Below the pieces are notes generated by a model. It was not told where the DNA came from and did no database searches. It worked only from the letters and a program-made list of their open reading frames with translations. From contig NZ_CP026102.1 in assembly GCF_002902945.1 (NCBI RefSeq), forward strand, positions 248,001 through 312,000: a stretch of 64,000 nt of DNA, given 5' to 3'. This document shows positions 34,190-44,023 of the stretch, piece by piece; position 1 is the first letter of the stretch; each line of letters begins with the position of its first letter. The translations under genes were made by a program, and so were the position numbers. Origin of the DNA: Paraburkholderia caribensis. Lineage in GTDB: Bacteria > Pseudomonadota > Gammaproteobacteria > Burkholderiales > Burkholderiaceae.

Positions 34190-34798
34190 TTAGATCACGC
34201 TCGCAAGATAGACAAACGAAAAAACACCGATCCACACGATGTCCAGGAAGTGCCAGAAAAGGCTCAGGCACGTCAGACGGCGCAGTTCGCGCTCACCCAG
34301 AGCGGGCGCGCGCACCACCTGAATCATCATCACCAGCATCCACACCAGACCCGACGTGACGTGCAGGCCGTGCGTGCCGACCAGCGTGAAGAACGCCGAC
34401 AGGAACGCGCTGCGGTCAGGACCCGCGCCGTCCGCGATCATGTGCGAGAACTCGCGGATTTCCAGCGCGACGAACGATGCGCCCAGCACGAACGTCACAG
34501 CCAGCCAGAACAACGTGGTGCTCTTGTTGTTCTTGTGCGCGCCGAGCATCGCGAAACCGTAGGTGATACTCGAGAACAGCAGGATCGCCGTTTCGATCGC
34601 CACGCCCTGGATCTCGAACAGATCCTTGCCGCTCGGACCGCCCGCGAACTGGTGGCTCATCACTGCAAACGTCGCGAACAGCGCCGCGAACAGAATGCAG
34701 TCGGTCATCAGGTACAGCCAGAAGCCGAACACGGAATTGGACGGAGCGTGTTCCGCGTCGTGATGATGCGGGTCCGCAACAATAGCTTTTTGTAGCAT
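34190..34798 (-). CDS. cyoC: Cytochrome o ubiquinol oxidase subunit III
   Basis: The 202-residue product has five membrane helices and the subunit III features: FGFWLYLMTDCILFAALFATF, an acidic residue in helix 3, HGLHVTSGLVWM and a C-terminal FWHFLDIVWIGVF. It is part of the haem-copper quinol oxidase that reduces oxygen and pumps protons. Its ATG overlaps the cyoB stop (ATGA). Confidence 0.95.
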   Translation of the reverse strand: MLQKAIVADPHHHDAEHAPSNSVFGFWLYLMTDCILFAALFATFAVMSHQFAGGPSGKDLFEIQGVAIETAILLFSSITYGFAMLGAHKNNKSTTLFWLAVTFVLGASFVALEIREFSHMIADGAGPDRSAFLSAFFTLVGTHGLHVTSGLVWMLVMMIQVVRAPALGERELRRLTCLSLFWHFLDIVWIGVFSFVYLASVI

Positions 34799-36804
34799 CA
34801 GGCAATCTCCTCAGCTTCGGGCAGTTGCTTGGCGATCGCCGCGCCCGAACCAGCGCCGTTACGTTCTTCCATCATGCGAACGGTTTCGGCGGGGATGTAG
34901 TAGTCGGTGTCGTTATCGAAGCTGCGTGCGATCCACGTACCGATCGCGCCGATAAAGGCCGCGATAGCCAGCCACCAGATGTGCCACGTCAACGCGAAGC
35001 CCAGCGCGAGGCTGAACACGCCGATGAAGAAACCTGCGCTGGTGTTCGACGGCATGTGAATGTCGCGGTAGACGGGCTTCTCGACATTGCCGCGTTGCTT
35101 CATGTCGTGGAATGCATCCAGTTCATGCACGACAGGCACGGTCGCGAAGTTGTAGATCTGCGGCGGCGAAGTCGTCGCCCATTCGAGCGTACGGCCGTTC
35201 CACGGATCGCCCGTCAGGTCGCGGTTTTCCGGCTTGTTGCGGTCGCGGATCGAGACCACGAGTTGCAGCAGCTGGCAGGCGATACCGATTGCGACGAGCA
35301 CGGCGCCCAGTTCGGCGACGAGCAGCCACGGGTGCCATGCCGGGTTGTCGTAGTGGTTCAGACGGCGCGTCATGCCCATGAAGCCGAGCACGTACAGCGG
35401 CGTGAACGCAACCCAGAAGCCGATCTGCCAGAACCAGAACGCAGCCTTGCCGAGCTTCTCGTTCAGCTTGAAGCCGAACGCCTTCGGGAACCAGAAGTTC
35501 ATGCCGGCGAGGTAGCCGAACAGCACGCCGCCGATGATCACGTTGTGGAAGTGAGCAATCAGGAACAGCGAGTTGTGCAGCACGAAGTCCGCGCCCGGAA
35601 TCGCCATCATCACGCCCGTCATGCCGCCGATCGTGAACGTGACCATGAAGCCGATCGTCCACAGCACGGGCGTCGTGAACTCGATGCGGCCCTTGTACAT
35701 CGTGAACAGCCAGTTGAACACCTTCACGCCCGTCGGGATGGCGATGACCATCGTCGCAATGCCGAAGAACGCGTTGACGTCGGCGCCCGAACCCATCGTG
35801 AAGAAGTGGTGCAGCCACACGAGGAACGACAGCACCATGATCGCGCACGTTGCGTAGACCATCGTCTTGTAGCCGAACAGCGGCTTGCGCGCGAACGTCG
35901 AGATGACTTCCGAGAAGATACCGAACGCCGGCAGGATCAGGATGTAGACCTCAGGGTGGCCCCATGCCCAGATCAGGTTCAGGTACAGCATGGCGTTGCC
36001 GCCGGCATCGTTCGTGAAGAAGTGCATGCCGAGGTAACGGTCCAGGCCGAGCAGCGCGAGCGTGACGGTCAGGATCGGGAACGCGGCCATGATCAGCACG
36101 TTCGTGCACAGCGCAGTCCACGTGAAGACAGGCATCTTCATCAGCGTCATGCCGGGTGCGCGCATCTTGATGATCGTGACGAAGAAGTTCACGCCCGTCA
36201 GCAAGGTGCCGATACCCGACAGCTGCAAGCTCCACAGGTAGTAGTCGACACCGACGCCCGGGCTGAACTGCAGCTCCGACAGCGGCGGGTATGCGAGCCA
36301 GCCCGTTTGCGCGAATTCGCCGACCAGCAGCGAGATGTTGATCAGGATCGCGCTGATCGCCGTCATCCAGAACGACAGCGAGTTCAGGAACGGGAACGCG
36401 ACGTCGCGTGCGCCGATCTGCAGCGGCACGATCAGGTTCATCAGGCCGACCATGAAGGCCATCGCCATGAAGAAGATCATGATGACGCCGTGCGCCGTGA
36501 AGATCTGATCGTAGTGGTGCGGCGGCAGATAGCCAGGCGCGTGATACGCGAGCGCGAGCTGCGTACGCATCATGATCGCGTCGGCGAAGCCGCGCAGCAG
36601 CATGATCATCGCAACGACGATGTACATCACGCCGAGCTTCTTGTGGTCGACCGACGTGAGCCATTCGGTCCACAGGTAACGCCACTTGCCGAAATACGTG
36701 ATTGCGCCGAGCACGGCCAGCGCGCCGAGAATCATCCCGGCGCCTGCGACCACGATGATGGGTTCGTGGTACGGAATGTCTTCCAGGGTTAATTTACCGA
36801 ACAT
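34798..36804 (-). CDS. cyoB: Cytochrome o ubiquinol oxidase subunit I
   Basis: The 668-residue catalytic subunit has about 15 membrane helices. It has the haem ligand His in ADAIMMRTQLAL...FTAHGVIMIFFMAM, the CuB-His/Tyr motif in WAWGHPEVYILILPAFG, the His pair in LVWLHHFFTMGSG, and HFHNVIIGGVLFGY for the haem ligands. It reduces oxygen to water with electrons from ubiquinol. The length matches the Escherichia coli protein (663). Confidence 0.97.
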   Translation of the reverse strand: MFGKLTLEDIPYHEPIIVVAGAGMILGALAVLGAITYFGKWRYLWTEWLTSVDHKKLGVMYIVVAMIMLLRGFADAIMMRTQLALAYHAPGYLPPHHYDQIFTAHGVIMIFFMAMAFMVGLMNLIVPLQIGARDVAFPFLNSLSFWMTAISAILINISLLVGEFAQTGWLAYPPLSELQFSPGVGVDYYLWSLQLSGIGTLLTGVNFFVTIIKMRAPGMTLMKMPVFTWTALCTNVLIMAAFPILTVTLALLGLDRYLGMHFFTNDAGGNAMLYLNLIWAWGHPEVYILILPAFGIFSEVISTFARKPLFGYKTMVYATCAIMVLSFLVWLHHFFTMGSGADVNAFFGIATMVIAIPTGVKVFNWLFTMYKGRIEFTTPVLWTIGFMVTFTIGGMTGVMMAIPGADFVLHNSLFLIAHFHNVIIGGVLFGYLAGMNFWFPKAFGFKLNEKLGKAAFWFWQIGFWVAFTPLYVLGFMGMTRRLNHYDNPAWHPWLLVAELGAVLVAIGIACQLLQLVVSIRDRNKPENRDLTGDPWNGRTLEWATTSPPQIYNFATVPVVHELDAFHDMKQRGNVEKPVYRDIHMPSNTSAGFFIGVFSLALGFALTWHIWWLAIAAFIGAIGTWIARSFDNDTDYYIPAETVRMMEERNGAGSGAAIAKQLPEAEEIA

Positions 36805-36806
36805 GC

Positions 36807-37709
36807 TTACCCCTTGGTCCCGTTAGGTGCACAGTTCACGTCTTTCATGTTGTCGATGACGTGACCGTTGTTGTAGCGGGCAACAATGTTGTTGAAGAGC
36901 TTGGGATCGACCGACGAGAAGTACGACACGGAGGCCTTTTCTTCCGGCTTCGCCACTGCGTAATAGCGATCCATGGAGAGGTGGTCCGTCGATGCGCGTG
37001 CTTTCGCGACCCATGCGTCGAAATCTTGCTGCGACTCGGCGAGCGTGCGGAACTTCATGTCCGAGAAGCCCTTGCCGCTGAAGTTGGCCGAGGTGCCGGC
37101 GTAATCGCCCGCTTCTTCAGCCAGCAGATGCAGACGCGTCTGCATGCCTGCCATCGCGTAGATCTGGCCGCCCAGTTGCGGGATGAAGAACGAGTTCATC
37201 ACCGTGTCCGACGTGATGCGGAAATTCACCGGGGTGCCCACGGGAATCGCCAGCTGGTTCACGGAAGCGATGCCGAGATCCGGATAGATGAACAGCCACT
37301 TCCAGTCGAGCGCGACGACTTCGACATTGATCGGCTTCACGTTCGATTCGAGCGGCTTGTACGGGTCGAGCTCATGCGTGCTCTTCCACGTCAGGACGGC
37401 GAGGAACAGAATGATCAAGGCGGGGATCGTCCAGACGGCGACTTCGATTGCCGTCGAATGCGACCAGTTCGGACGGTATTCGGCGGACTTGTTCGATGCG
37501 CGATAGCGCCATGCGAACAGCAGCGTCAGGAAGATGACGGGAATCACGACGATCAGCATGGCCCACGTCGAGGTCGCGATCAGCGACTTCTCGGCGGCGC
37601 CGATGGGGCCTTTCGGCGTGAGCAGCTCGAGGTTGTTGCACCCCGAAAGCAGGAGGGCTGGGGCAATTGAAACGAGACCGGCTAGCCGGCCCGCGATTTT
37701 TTTCGTCAT
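36807..37709 (-). CDS. cyoA: Cytochrome o ubiquinol oxidase subunit II
   Basis: The 300-residue product has a lipobox (LLLSGC), two membrane helices and a periplasmic cupredoxin domain (LDWKWLFIYPDLGIASVNQLAIPVGTPV; MNSFFIPQLGGQIYAMAGMQ). As in quinol oxidases, the CuA ligands are absent. It is the first gene of cyoABCD, with two bases between it and cyoB. The 5' region (37710-37800) is the probable promoter area. Confidence 0.95.
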   Translation of the reverse strand: MTKKIAGRLAGLVSIAPALLLSGCNNLELLTPKGPIGAAEKSLIATSTWAMLIVVIPVIFLTLLFAWRYRASNKSAEYRPNWSHSTAIEVAVWTIPALIILFLAVLTWKSTHELDPYKPLESNVKPINVEVVALDWKWLFIYPDLGIASVNQLAIPVGTPVNFRITSDTVMNSFFIPQLGGQIYAMAGMQTRLHLLAEEAGDYAGTSANFSGKGFSDMKFRTLAESQQDFDAWVAKARASTDHLSMDRYYAVAKPEEKASVSYFSSVDPKLFNNIVARYNNGHVIDNMKDVNCAPNGTKG

Positions 37710-37987
37710 CGCGGCCCTCTACAAAAACAAACGAACGAACGCATGCATTTCCTTGCTCCTTTTATAAGCGCTCGCATAATACGAAATGCACGTGTTGCAG
37801 TACAGCACTTTGATGCGAACGAACTATTGCGCGATCAGAGGTGAGACATAGTGTCGCAATGCCGCATCGGAGCCCCTTTTGTGGCGCGCCGACGGTCGGA
37901 AAGGCGGGGCTGAAAGGTTGTTGTATGGAATTGGCGGGTATGCCGGATGCGTTTGCTGCGGCACGCCAAAGAATTGCGGAGGACGGG

Positions 37988-38407
37988 ATGGACGATAAAT
38001 TCGACCTTCGACGCTTCGTCGATGCTCAGGCACCTATTTATGAGCAGGCGCTAGCGGAATTGCGAGGCGGGCGCAAGCAAACCCACTGGATGTGGTATGT
38101 CTTTCCCCAGTTTCAGGGGCTCGGATCGAGTCAAATGGCCCAAAAATTTGCCATTGACTCACTCCCCGAAGCTGTCGCGTATTTGCAACATCCGGTGCTC
38201 GGTCCCCGTTTAAAGCAGGTGACGCGGGCCGTCAACGAAGTCGAGGGCCGGTCGATCGAGACCATCTTCGGCTATCCGGATTACCTGAAGTTCCATTCGT
38301 CGATGACGCTGTTTTCGAAAGCCGCGCCCGACGAGCCGGTGTTCACCGAAGCGCTCGCCAGATACTTCGGCGGCAAGCCGGACGAGAGGACGCTGGAGCT
38401 CCTCTGA
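37988..38407 (+). CDS. DUF1810 family protein
   Basis: The 139-residue cytoplasmic protein has the DUF1810 core: FDLRRFVDAQAPIYEQALAELRGGRKQTHWMWYVFPQ, then PVLGPRLKQVTRAVNEV and FGYPDYLKFHSSMTLF. Its function is unknown. GGAGG eight bases upstream supports ATG 37988; the longer frame from 37841 or 37925 is probably untranslated. It lies between cyoA (divergent) and a Fur-family gene. Confidence 0.85.
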   Translation: MDDKFDLRRFVDAQAPIYEQALAELRGGRKQTHWMWYVFPQFQGLGSSQMAQKFAIDSLPEAVAYLQHPVLGPRLKQVTRAVNEVEGRSIETIFGYPDYLKFHSSMTLFSKAAPDEPVFTEALARYFGGKPDERTLELL

Positions 38408-38550
38408 GCGTCGTACGCAAAGCGCGCGAAGCACCCAAGACGCGCTGCGCCCGCCCCGCAAGCCCGCTAAGCAATTCTTAAGGATCGCGCGGCCAGAATG
38501 GCCCGTTGCGAAGCCCGACAGAGGCTTTGCGCTACCGGACGGGGCTCCCC

Positions 38551-39003
38551 ATGATTGCAATCTACGCTGCGTTAAAAGCGGCCGGCCTGCGCCCGACCTC
38601 GAGCCGGGCCTCCGTGCTGAGGCTTTTCCACGAGCTCCCGCACGAGCATTTCACTGCCGATCAGGTGTATCGCAAGCTGTCGCGCGAGCCGGAGCCTTGC
38701 AGCCTGGCGAGTGTCTACCGCGCGCTCTCGCAGTTGCATGAGGCGGACCTCATCTCGAGCGCGACATTGGGCGATGCGCGCATCATCTACGAACTCAATC
38801 GCGGGCAGCGCCACTATCACCTCGTCTGCAACCGCTGCGGACGCATTCAGGACGCGTACGATCCGGGCCTTGAACAGCAGCAGGCCAAGATCGCCGCCGA
38901 TCAGCACTTTCACTACCTGGCGTCTAGCCTCGTGATCTTCGGCCGATGCGAAGCCTGCGAAGGCCTCCCTGCGATACCGAAGCGCGTCGGCGCGAGCGTC
39001 TGA
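38551..39003 (+). CDS. Fur-family transcriptional regulator
   Basis: The 150-residue product has the Fur winged helix (LRPTSSRASVLRLFHELPHEHFTADQVYRKL; SLASVYRALSQLHEADL). Metal-binding residues follow, including HYHLVCNRCG and a C-terminal CEACEG. Two CxxC pairs fit the structural zinc site. Whether it senses iron, zinc or peroxide cannot be read directly. ATG 38551 lacks a strong ribosome site. It is followed 84 bases later by a two-component system. Confidence 0.88.
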   Translation: MIAIYAALKAAGLRPTSSRASVLRLFHELPHEHFTADQVYRKLSREPEPCSLASVYRALSQLHEADLISSATLGDARIIYELNRGQRHYHLVCNRCGRIQDAYDPGLEQQQAKIAADQHFHYLASSLVIFGRCEACEGLPAIPKRVGASV

Positions 39004-39086
39004 GCGGCCTTCCGGCGAACCGCTGCTTAAGGGCGCGTTAAGCTACGGGTTCCGAGAATGGAGGCTATCGACGGAGAGCATGGGCC

Positions 39087-39749
39087 ATGCGTTTGCTGCT
39101 GGTGGAAGATGACGAAATGATTGGCGAGCCCGTCGTGGATACGATGCGTGGCGCGGGCTATGCCATCGACTGGGCGCACGACGGGCGCGAAGCCGAGCTG
39201 TCGCTCGCCCACGACGTCTACGATCTGGTGCTGCTCGATCTCGGCCTGCCGAAGGCCGATGGCATCGACGTGCTCAACCGCTACCGGCGCAGCGGCGGCA
39301 GCGCGCCCGTGATGATTCTCACCGCGCGCGACGCCGTCGAGAGTCGCATTGCGGGGCTCGACGCGGGCGCCGACGACTATCTCGTCAAGCCCTTCGATCT
39401 CGACGAACTCGCGGCGCGCGTACGCGCGTTGCTGCGCCGGCGCACGGGGCACGCCCATCCCGAGTACGCGCACGGCGATCTGACCTTGAACCCGGCCGCA
39501 CACGAAGCGACGCTGAAGGGCGAACGGCTGTCGCTCGTGCCGCGTGAATTCAGCCTGCTGCAGGCGCTGATCGAAGAGCCGGCGCGCGTCTTCACGCGCT
39601 CCGAACTCGAAGACAAGCTGTATGGCTGGGGCGAGGAAGTGGGCAGCAACACCATCGAAGTGCATGTGCATAGCCTGCGGCGCAAGATCGGCGCCGACCA
39701 GATCGTGACGGTGCGTGGCGTCGGCTACCGGCTCAAGCGCGCCGTATGA
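39087..39749 (+). CDS. OmpR-family response regulator
   Basis: The 220-residue product has a receiver domain with phospho-acceptor Asp in LVLLDLGLPKADG and Lys in YLVKPF, followed by an OmpR/PhoB winged helix (SLVPREFSLLQALIEEP..., NTIEVHVHSLRRKIG). The pattern is of the QseB/PmrA/TctD group. It overlaps the downstream sensor kinase gene by four bases (ATGA). Target genes are unknown. Confidence 0.93.
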   Translation: MRLLLVEDDEMIGEPVVDTMRGAGYAIDWAHDGREAELSLAHDVYDLVLLDLGLPKADGIDVLNRYRRSGGSAPVMILTARDAVESRIAGLDAGADDYLVKPFDLDELAARVRALLRRRTGHAHPEYAHGDLTLNPAAHEATLKGERLSLVPREFSLLQALIEEPARVFTRSELEDKLYGWGEEVGSNTIEVHVHSLRRKIGADQIVTVRGVGYRLKRAV

Positions 39750-41080
39750 CGTCGATCCGGCGCTGGTTGCTCGGCTGGCTGATTGCGGGTCTCGCGCTCG
39801 CGGCGTTGAGCGCGGCGTATGGCATTTTCTATACCGCGCGGCTCGAAGCCACCGAGCTGTTCGACTACGAATTGCGCACGGTGGCGCTCTCGGTGCCGGC
39901 GACGGTCGGCAGCATCAACGAACTCGCGCGGCGCACGCCGGACTTCGCGGGCCTCGCCGACGATCGCCTGTTCATCGAAGTGTGGGACGACGCAGGTCAG
40001 AGCGTGTACAAGTCGCTCGAAGGCATAGACGTGCCGCGCTATCCGCCGGGCTTGCGCACCGTCGAGCGCGACGAGTATCACTGGCGGGTCTTCGGCGTAC
40101 AGGAAGGCGACCGGTTCGTGCAGGTCGCGCAACCCGTGTCCGTGCGCGAAGATCTCGCGCTGCATCTCGCATTGCGCACGCTGTGGCCGCTCGCGCTGCT
40201 TCTGCCCGTCATCGTGCTGATCGTGCTGTTCGTGGTGAGACGCGGTCTTGCGCCGATCGGCAGCATCTCGCGCGCACTCGCGACCCGTTCGTTCGATTCG
40301 CTCGATCCGTTGCGCCTGGACGGACACATGCCCGTCGAACTGAAGCCGCTCGTCGATGCGCTCAATGACCTGCTGCACCGCCTGAACCTCGCATCGCAAT
40401 CGCAACGCACTTTTGTCGGCGACGCTGCACACGAACTGCGCTCGCCGCTCGCCGCATTGAAACTGCAGTTGCAGGGGGCCGAGCGCGACGGCTCGCTGGT
40501 CGGTAACAAGCAGACTTTCGAGCGCATCGAAGGGCGTCTGAACCGGCTGATCCATCTCGTGCAACAACTGCTGACGATGGCGCGCGAAGACGCGCAGCGC
40601 AGCGCGCATTTCGAGCCGGTAAGCCTGCGCCGCCTGTGCGAGCGCGCCGTGGGCGACTTTTCGACGCTCGCCGAAGCGCGGCAGATCGACCTCGGCCTGG
40701 AGTTCAATCCCTCTCGCGATGCCGACGACGCCTACAAGGTCAGCGCCGAGCCAGCCGGTATCGAGGTGCTGCTCAACAATCTGATCGACAACGCTATCCG
40801 CTATACGCCGCGCGGCGGCAAGGTGGATGTGATCCTGAAGCGCAATGGCGACACCGTCGGCCTGTGCGTGTCGGACAGCGGGCCCGGCATTCCGGACGTG
40901 GAGCGCGAACGCGTGTTCGACCGCTTCTATCGCAGCGCGGGCAACAAGGAACATGGCAGCGGGCTGGGCCTCGCGATTGCGCTGAAAGTCGCGCAACGCC
41001 ATCAGGCGACGCTGAGCATCGACAACAACGAAAACGGTACGGGGCTTCGCGTCACGCTGTCGGGGCTGCGGGCGCAATAG
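39746..41080 (+). CDS. Sensor histidine kinase (QseC/TctE-like)
   Basis: The 444-residue product has two membrane helices (about 10-30 and 155-175), a periplasmic sensor of about 120 residues, HAMP, then the H-box GDAAHELRSPLAALKLQLQ, the N-box NNLIDNAIRYTP, and G-boxes DSGPGIPDVER and HGSGLGLAIALKV. It phosphorylates the regulator encoded just upstream. The signal is unknown; the group includes QseC, PmrB and TctE. Confidence 0.93.
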   Translation: MTSIRRWLLGWLIAGLALAALSAAYGIFYTARLEATELFDYELRTVALSVPATVGSINELARRTPDFAGLADDRLFIEVWDDAGQSVYKSLEGIDVPRYPPGLRTVERDEYHWRVFGVQEGDRFVQVAQPVSVREDLALHLALRTLWPLALLLPVIVLIVLFVVRRGLAPIGSISRALATRSFDSLDPLRLDGHMPVELKPLVDALNDLLHRLNLASQSQRTFVGDAAHELRSPLAALKLQLQGAERDGSLVGNKQTFERIEGRLNRLIHLVQQLLTMAREDAQRSAHFEPVSLRRLCERAVGDFSTLAEARQIDLGLEFNPSRDADDAYKVSAEPAGIEVLLNNLIDNAIRYTPRGGKVDVILKRNGDTVGLCVSDSGPGIPDVERERVFDRFYRSAGNKEHGSGLGLAIALKVAQRHQATLSIDNNENGTGLRVTLSGLRAQ

Positions 41081-41093
41081 AGGCGCAATAGCC

Positions 41094-41130
41094 GCTGAAT
41101 AGCAGCTGAATCGCAGCTGAATCGCAGCTA
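41094..41130. repeat. 11-bp tandem repeat
   Basis: Three units with the sequence GCTGAATCGCA (first copy GCTGAATAGCA), followed by a partial GCTA. They lie in the 65-base gap between two convergent sensor kinase genes and contain AGCT palindromes. They may be a slippage-derived tract. Confidence 0.85.
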
Positions 41131-41145
41131 GCTTGGCGCGCGCAC

Positions 41146-42597
41146 TCAACGAAACGTCAGCACGAAGCGCGTGCTGCGCGCGTCGCTTTCCGCATGCACG
41201 GTGCCGCCGTGCAGCTCCATGATCGTGCGCACGATTGCGAGGCCCAGCCCCGTCGATCCCGGCGAGCCTTGCGGCGAACCTGATGACGGCAACGAACTGC
41301 GCGACGGGTCGACGCGATAGAAGCGGTCGAAAATCCGTTCGAGATGTTCGGGCGCAATCGGCTCGCCTTCGTTCGACACCGTGATGCGTACGCTGCCGTC
41401 GGTCTCATGAGCGTCGAGCACGATCTCGCGGTCGCGCGGTGTATAGCGCAGCGCGTTCGCGAGCAGGTTGCCGATGGCGCGGCGGAAGAGTTCGAGATCG
41501 GCGGTGAGCATCGCGGCGCCTGTCACGCGAACGCGCACGCCGGCATCTTCCGCGACACCTTCGAAATACTCGCCGATGCGCGTCAGTTCCTGTACGGCAT
41601 CGAACACGCGCATGTGCTTGACGAATTGTGGATGCTCCGCGCGCGCGAGAAACAGCACGTTCTCGATCATGCGCGACAGGCGTTCGCACTCTTCGAGGTT
41701 CGATGCGAGCAGGGCTTCGTATTCGTCGGCGGAGCGCGTGCGTGCGAGCGCGACTTCCGTCGCGCCGCGCATATTGCTGAGCGGCGTGCGCATGTCGTGC
41801 GCGAGATCGGCGGTGAAACGCGACATCTGTTTGAAGCCGTGATCCATGCGTTCGAGCATGGCGTTGAGCGTGGTCACCAATGTTTCGAGTTCGCGCGGCA
41901 CGCGTTTAACGGCAATGCGCGTGTTCAGGCGGTTCACGGTGACTTGCGCGGCGCTCGCGGCGATATCGCGTACGGGCCGCATCGCCGCGCGAATCAGCAG
42001 ATAGCTGAGCACGGTGGTCAGCAGCACGCCAATGATGCCGTAGATCTTGATCTGATCGCGGTAGTGATCGAGCAGTTCGTAGCGGTCGCTCAGGTTGCGC
42101 GCGATCAGAATGCTGACGGTTTCGCCGTCGCGCAAGGTCGCGTCGGTGGCGACGCCGCGAATCGGCGCACCCGTGTTGTTGCGCCACGCGACGATGTCGT
42201 CTTGCGTGATGCGCACCGTTGGCGGCACGCGCTGAATGGAGCGGCCGGTGGCGAGAATCGAGCCGTCGCTGGCGGGCATGGGCATGCCGAGCGTGCTCGT
42301 CAGATTGTGTTCGATGGCGAGTTGCCCGTTGGGATCGAACACCTCCATCGACATGCCGGGATTGCCCAGCACGATGCTCGTGATGCGGTCGCCATGCTCG
42401 CGAATGCCTTTCGATGCTTCGATTTCCTGCGCGAGGCGTCGTGCATGACGGGCCGCGAGCACGATGCTCATGTCGTCCTGCGAACTGATCTCCCGTTCGA
42501 GCGCGCGATACAGAAAGTTGCCGACCAGCACGAACACGGCGAGCGTCGTCGCGCCGAACGCGAGCGCGAGCGTGGTGGTGATCGAACGGCCGCGCAT
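41146..42597 (-). CDS. Heavy-metal-type sensor histidine kinase (CusS/IrlS-like)
   Basis: The 483-residue product has two membrane helices (about 8-30 and 185-205), a periplasmic domain, HAMP, the H-box TADLAHDMRTPLSNMRG, the N-box NLLANALRYTP and a G-box GSTGLGLAIVRTIMELHGG. This is typical for the CusS/IrlS/PcoS group, which responds to copper, silver or other metals. ATG 42597 overlaps the stop of the response regulator gene (ATGA). No metal-export genes are next to it. Confidence 0.9.
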   Translation of the reverse strand: MRGRSITTTLALAFGATTLAVFVLVGNFLYRALEREISSQDDMSIVLAARHARRLAQEIEASKGIREHGDRITSIVLGNPGMSMEVFDPNGQLAIEHNLTSTLGMPMPASDGSILATGRSIQRVPPTVRITQDDIVAWRNNTGAPIRGVATDATLRDGETVSILIARNLSDRYELLDHYRDQIKIYGIIGVLLTTVLSYLLIRAAMRPVRDIAASAAQVTVNRLNTRIAVKRVPRELETLVTTLNAMLERMDHGFKQMSRFTADLAHDMRTPLSNMRGATEVALARTRSADEYEALLASNLEECERLSRMIENVLFLARAEHPQFVKHMRVFDAVQELTRIGEYFEGVAEDAGVRVRVTGAAMLTADLELFRRAIGNLLANALRYTPRDREIVLDAHETDGSVRITVSNEGEPIAPEHLERIFDRFYRVDPSRSSLPSSGSPQGSPGSTGLGLAIVRTIMELHGGTVHAESDARSTRFVLTFR

Positions 42598-43274
42598 CAA
42601 CCCGCGTCCTTGATTTCGAGCACATAGCCGACACCGCGAACGGTATGAATCAGCTTGACGGGGAAGTTGTCGTCGATCTTGCTGCGCAGGCGGCGAATGG
42701 CGACTTCGACGACGTTCGTATCGCTGTCGAAGTTCATGTCCCATACGTACGACGCGATCTGCGTACGGCTGAGCACCTCGCCGTGCCGGCGCGCGAGCAG
42801 TTGCAGCAGCGAGAACTCGCGCGGCGTGAGATCGATGCGCGTCGTGCCGCGCTTGACGCGGCGGCGGTTCACGTCCATTTCCAGGTCGCCGATGCGGATC
42901 AGTTCGCTTTCGCGCGGCGGCCCGCGACGCGCGAGCGTGCGTACGCGTGCGAGCAGTTCGACGAACGCAAAAGGTTTGACGAGGTAGTCGTCGGCGCCGA
43001 GTTCGAGACCGCGCACGCGGTCGTCGACGTCGTCGCGGGCGGTGAGAAAGAGCACGGGGGTGGTGCGCGTGGCGCGCAGCGTTTTCACGACGGTCCAGCC
43101 GTCCATCCACGGGAGCATTACGTCGAGGATGATGACGTCGTAGTCCTCCTCCTGCGCGAGAATCAGGCCGTGGGAGCCGTCGTTCGCTACCTCGACTGAA
43201 TAGCCGGACTCTTCCAGTCCTTTCTTCAGGTAGGCGGCTGTTTTGGGTTCGTCCTCGATGACCAGGATGCGCAT
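42597..43274 (-). CDS. Heavy-metal-type response regulator (CusR/IrlR-like)
   Basis: The 225-residue OmpR-family regulator begins MRILVIEDEPKTAAYLKKGL, the common CusR/CopR start. The receiver domain has Asp in VIILDVMLPWMDG and Lys in YLVKPFAF; the DNA-binding wing has DLTPREFSLLQLLARR and NVVEVAIRRLRSKID. It is the first gene of the regulator-kinase pair. Upstream lies palindromic repeat B, within the promoter-bearing gap to the AspT-type gene. Confidence 0.93.
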   Translation of the reverse strand: MRILVIEDEPKTAAYLKKGLEESGYSVEVANDGSHGLILAQEEDYDVIILDVMLPWMDGWTVVKTLRATRTTPVLFLTARDDVDDRVRGLELGADDYLVKPFAFVELLARVRTLARRGPPRESELIRIGDLEMDVNRRRVKRGTTRIDLTPREFSLLQLLARRHGEVLSRTQIASYVWDMNFDSDTNVVEVAIRRLRSKIDDNFPVKLIHTVRGVGYVLEIKDAG

Positions 43275-43432
43275 TGTTCTGCTCCGCTTTGCGGATAGAG
43301 GGGGATGGTTTGATCATACCGAGATGTGGGTGGGGGTTGATTACATTTCGGTAATGTTGGTTTGGTTTTGGTTTTGGTTTTGGTTTGTTGGTGTTTGCGC
43401 TGGCATCCGCGAATTGTTAGCTCGCTTCACGC

Positions 43433-44023
43433 GTCGCCCCTGTGCGGGGCGGCACCTACTTTTCTTTGCCGCCGCAAAGAAAAGTAGGCAAAAGAAAGCG
43501 GCTCACACCGCCAATTCTTGACGTTTGCCCACGGGCCCCCAACGTCCCCACACTTCAAACATCAGTGCCATGGTTGGCGGCCGTTGCCAACGCTTCGAAT
43601 GAATGCCTCACCTGCTTCGGATACCCGTACCCGGTCAAGCGGCAGCGAATGGTATGTGCCGCCCAGGTGGCAAACTGTGTGTAGGTTGTCGCGTCGTATA
43701 GCCTGGCGCTCTTACCGGGTGGGACGCGTGCGCTAATGGTCCGGAGTGAGGCGTGTGGAGCACTGAGGGCCGACACACAGTTTGCCACCTGGGCGGCGGA
43801 GGACTGTCTGGCAAGGCGTGCTGCGACGCGGACGCATGAAGCGGGTGAGGCGCACCGCAAGAGCGTTGGCAACGAAGATGGGTCACGTGATTGCCGTGTG
43901 AAGCGTAAGAACCTGTGGGGGCCCTCAGGCAAGAATTAGCGCTGGCGGTGTGAGCCGCTTTCTTTTGCCTACTTTTCTTTGCGGCGGCAAAGAAAAGTAG
44001 GTGCCGCCCCGCACAGGGGCGAC
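43433..44023. repeat. 591-bp palindromic repeat, copy B (inverted relative to A and C)
   Basis: The outer 81-bp arms are 43433-43513 and 43943-44023, exact reverse complements and identical to those of copy A. The 24-bp inner repeat lies at 43659-43682 and 43773-43796. Distances from arm end to inner repeat are 226 and 227 bases, the mirror image of copies A and C (227 and 226), and the interior matches them in reverse complement. Copy B therefore points the other way. It lies between the divergent CusR-like and AspT-like genes, so it may add to or interrupt their promoter region. Confidence 0.93.

Noticed and set aside
34825..36792. 655-residue open frame antisense to cyoB
   Set aside because: It is a high-GC shadow of an undoubted cytochrome oxidase gene; low-complexity His/Arg/Asp composition and no ribosome site.
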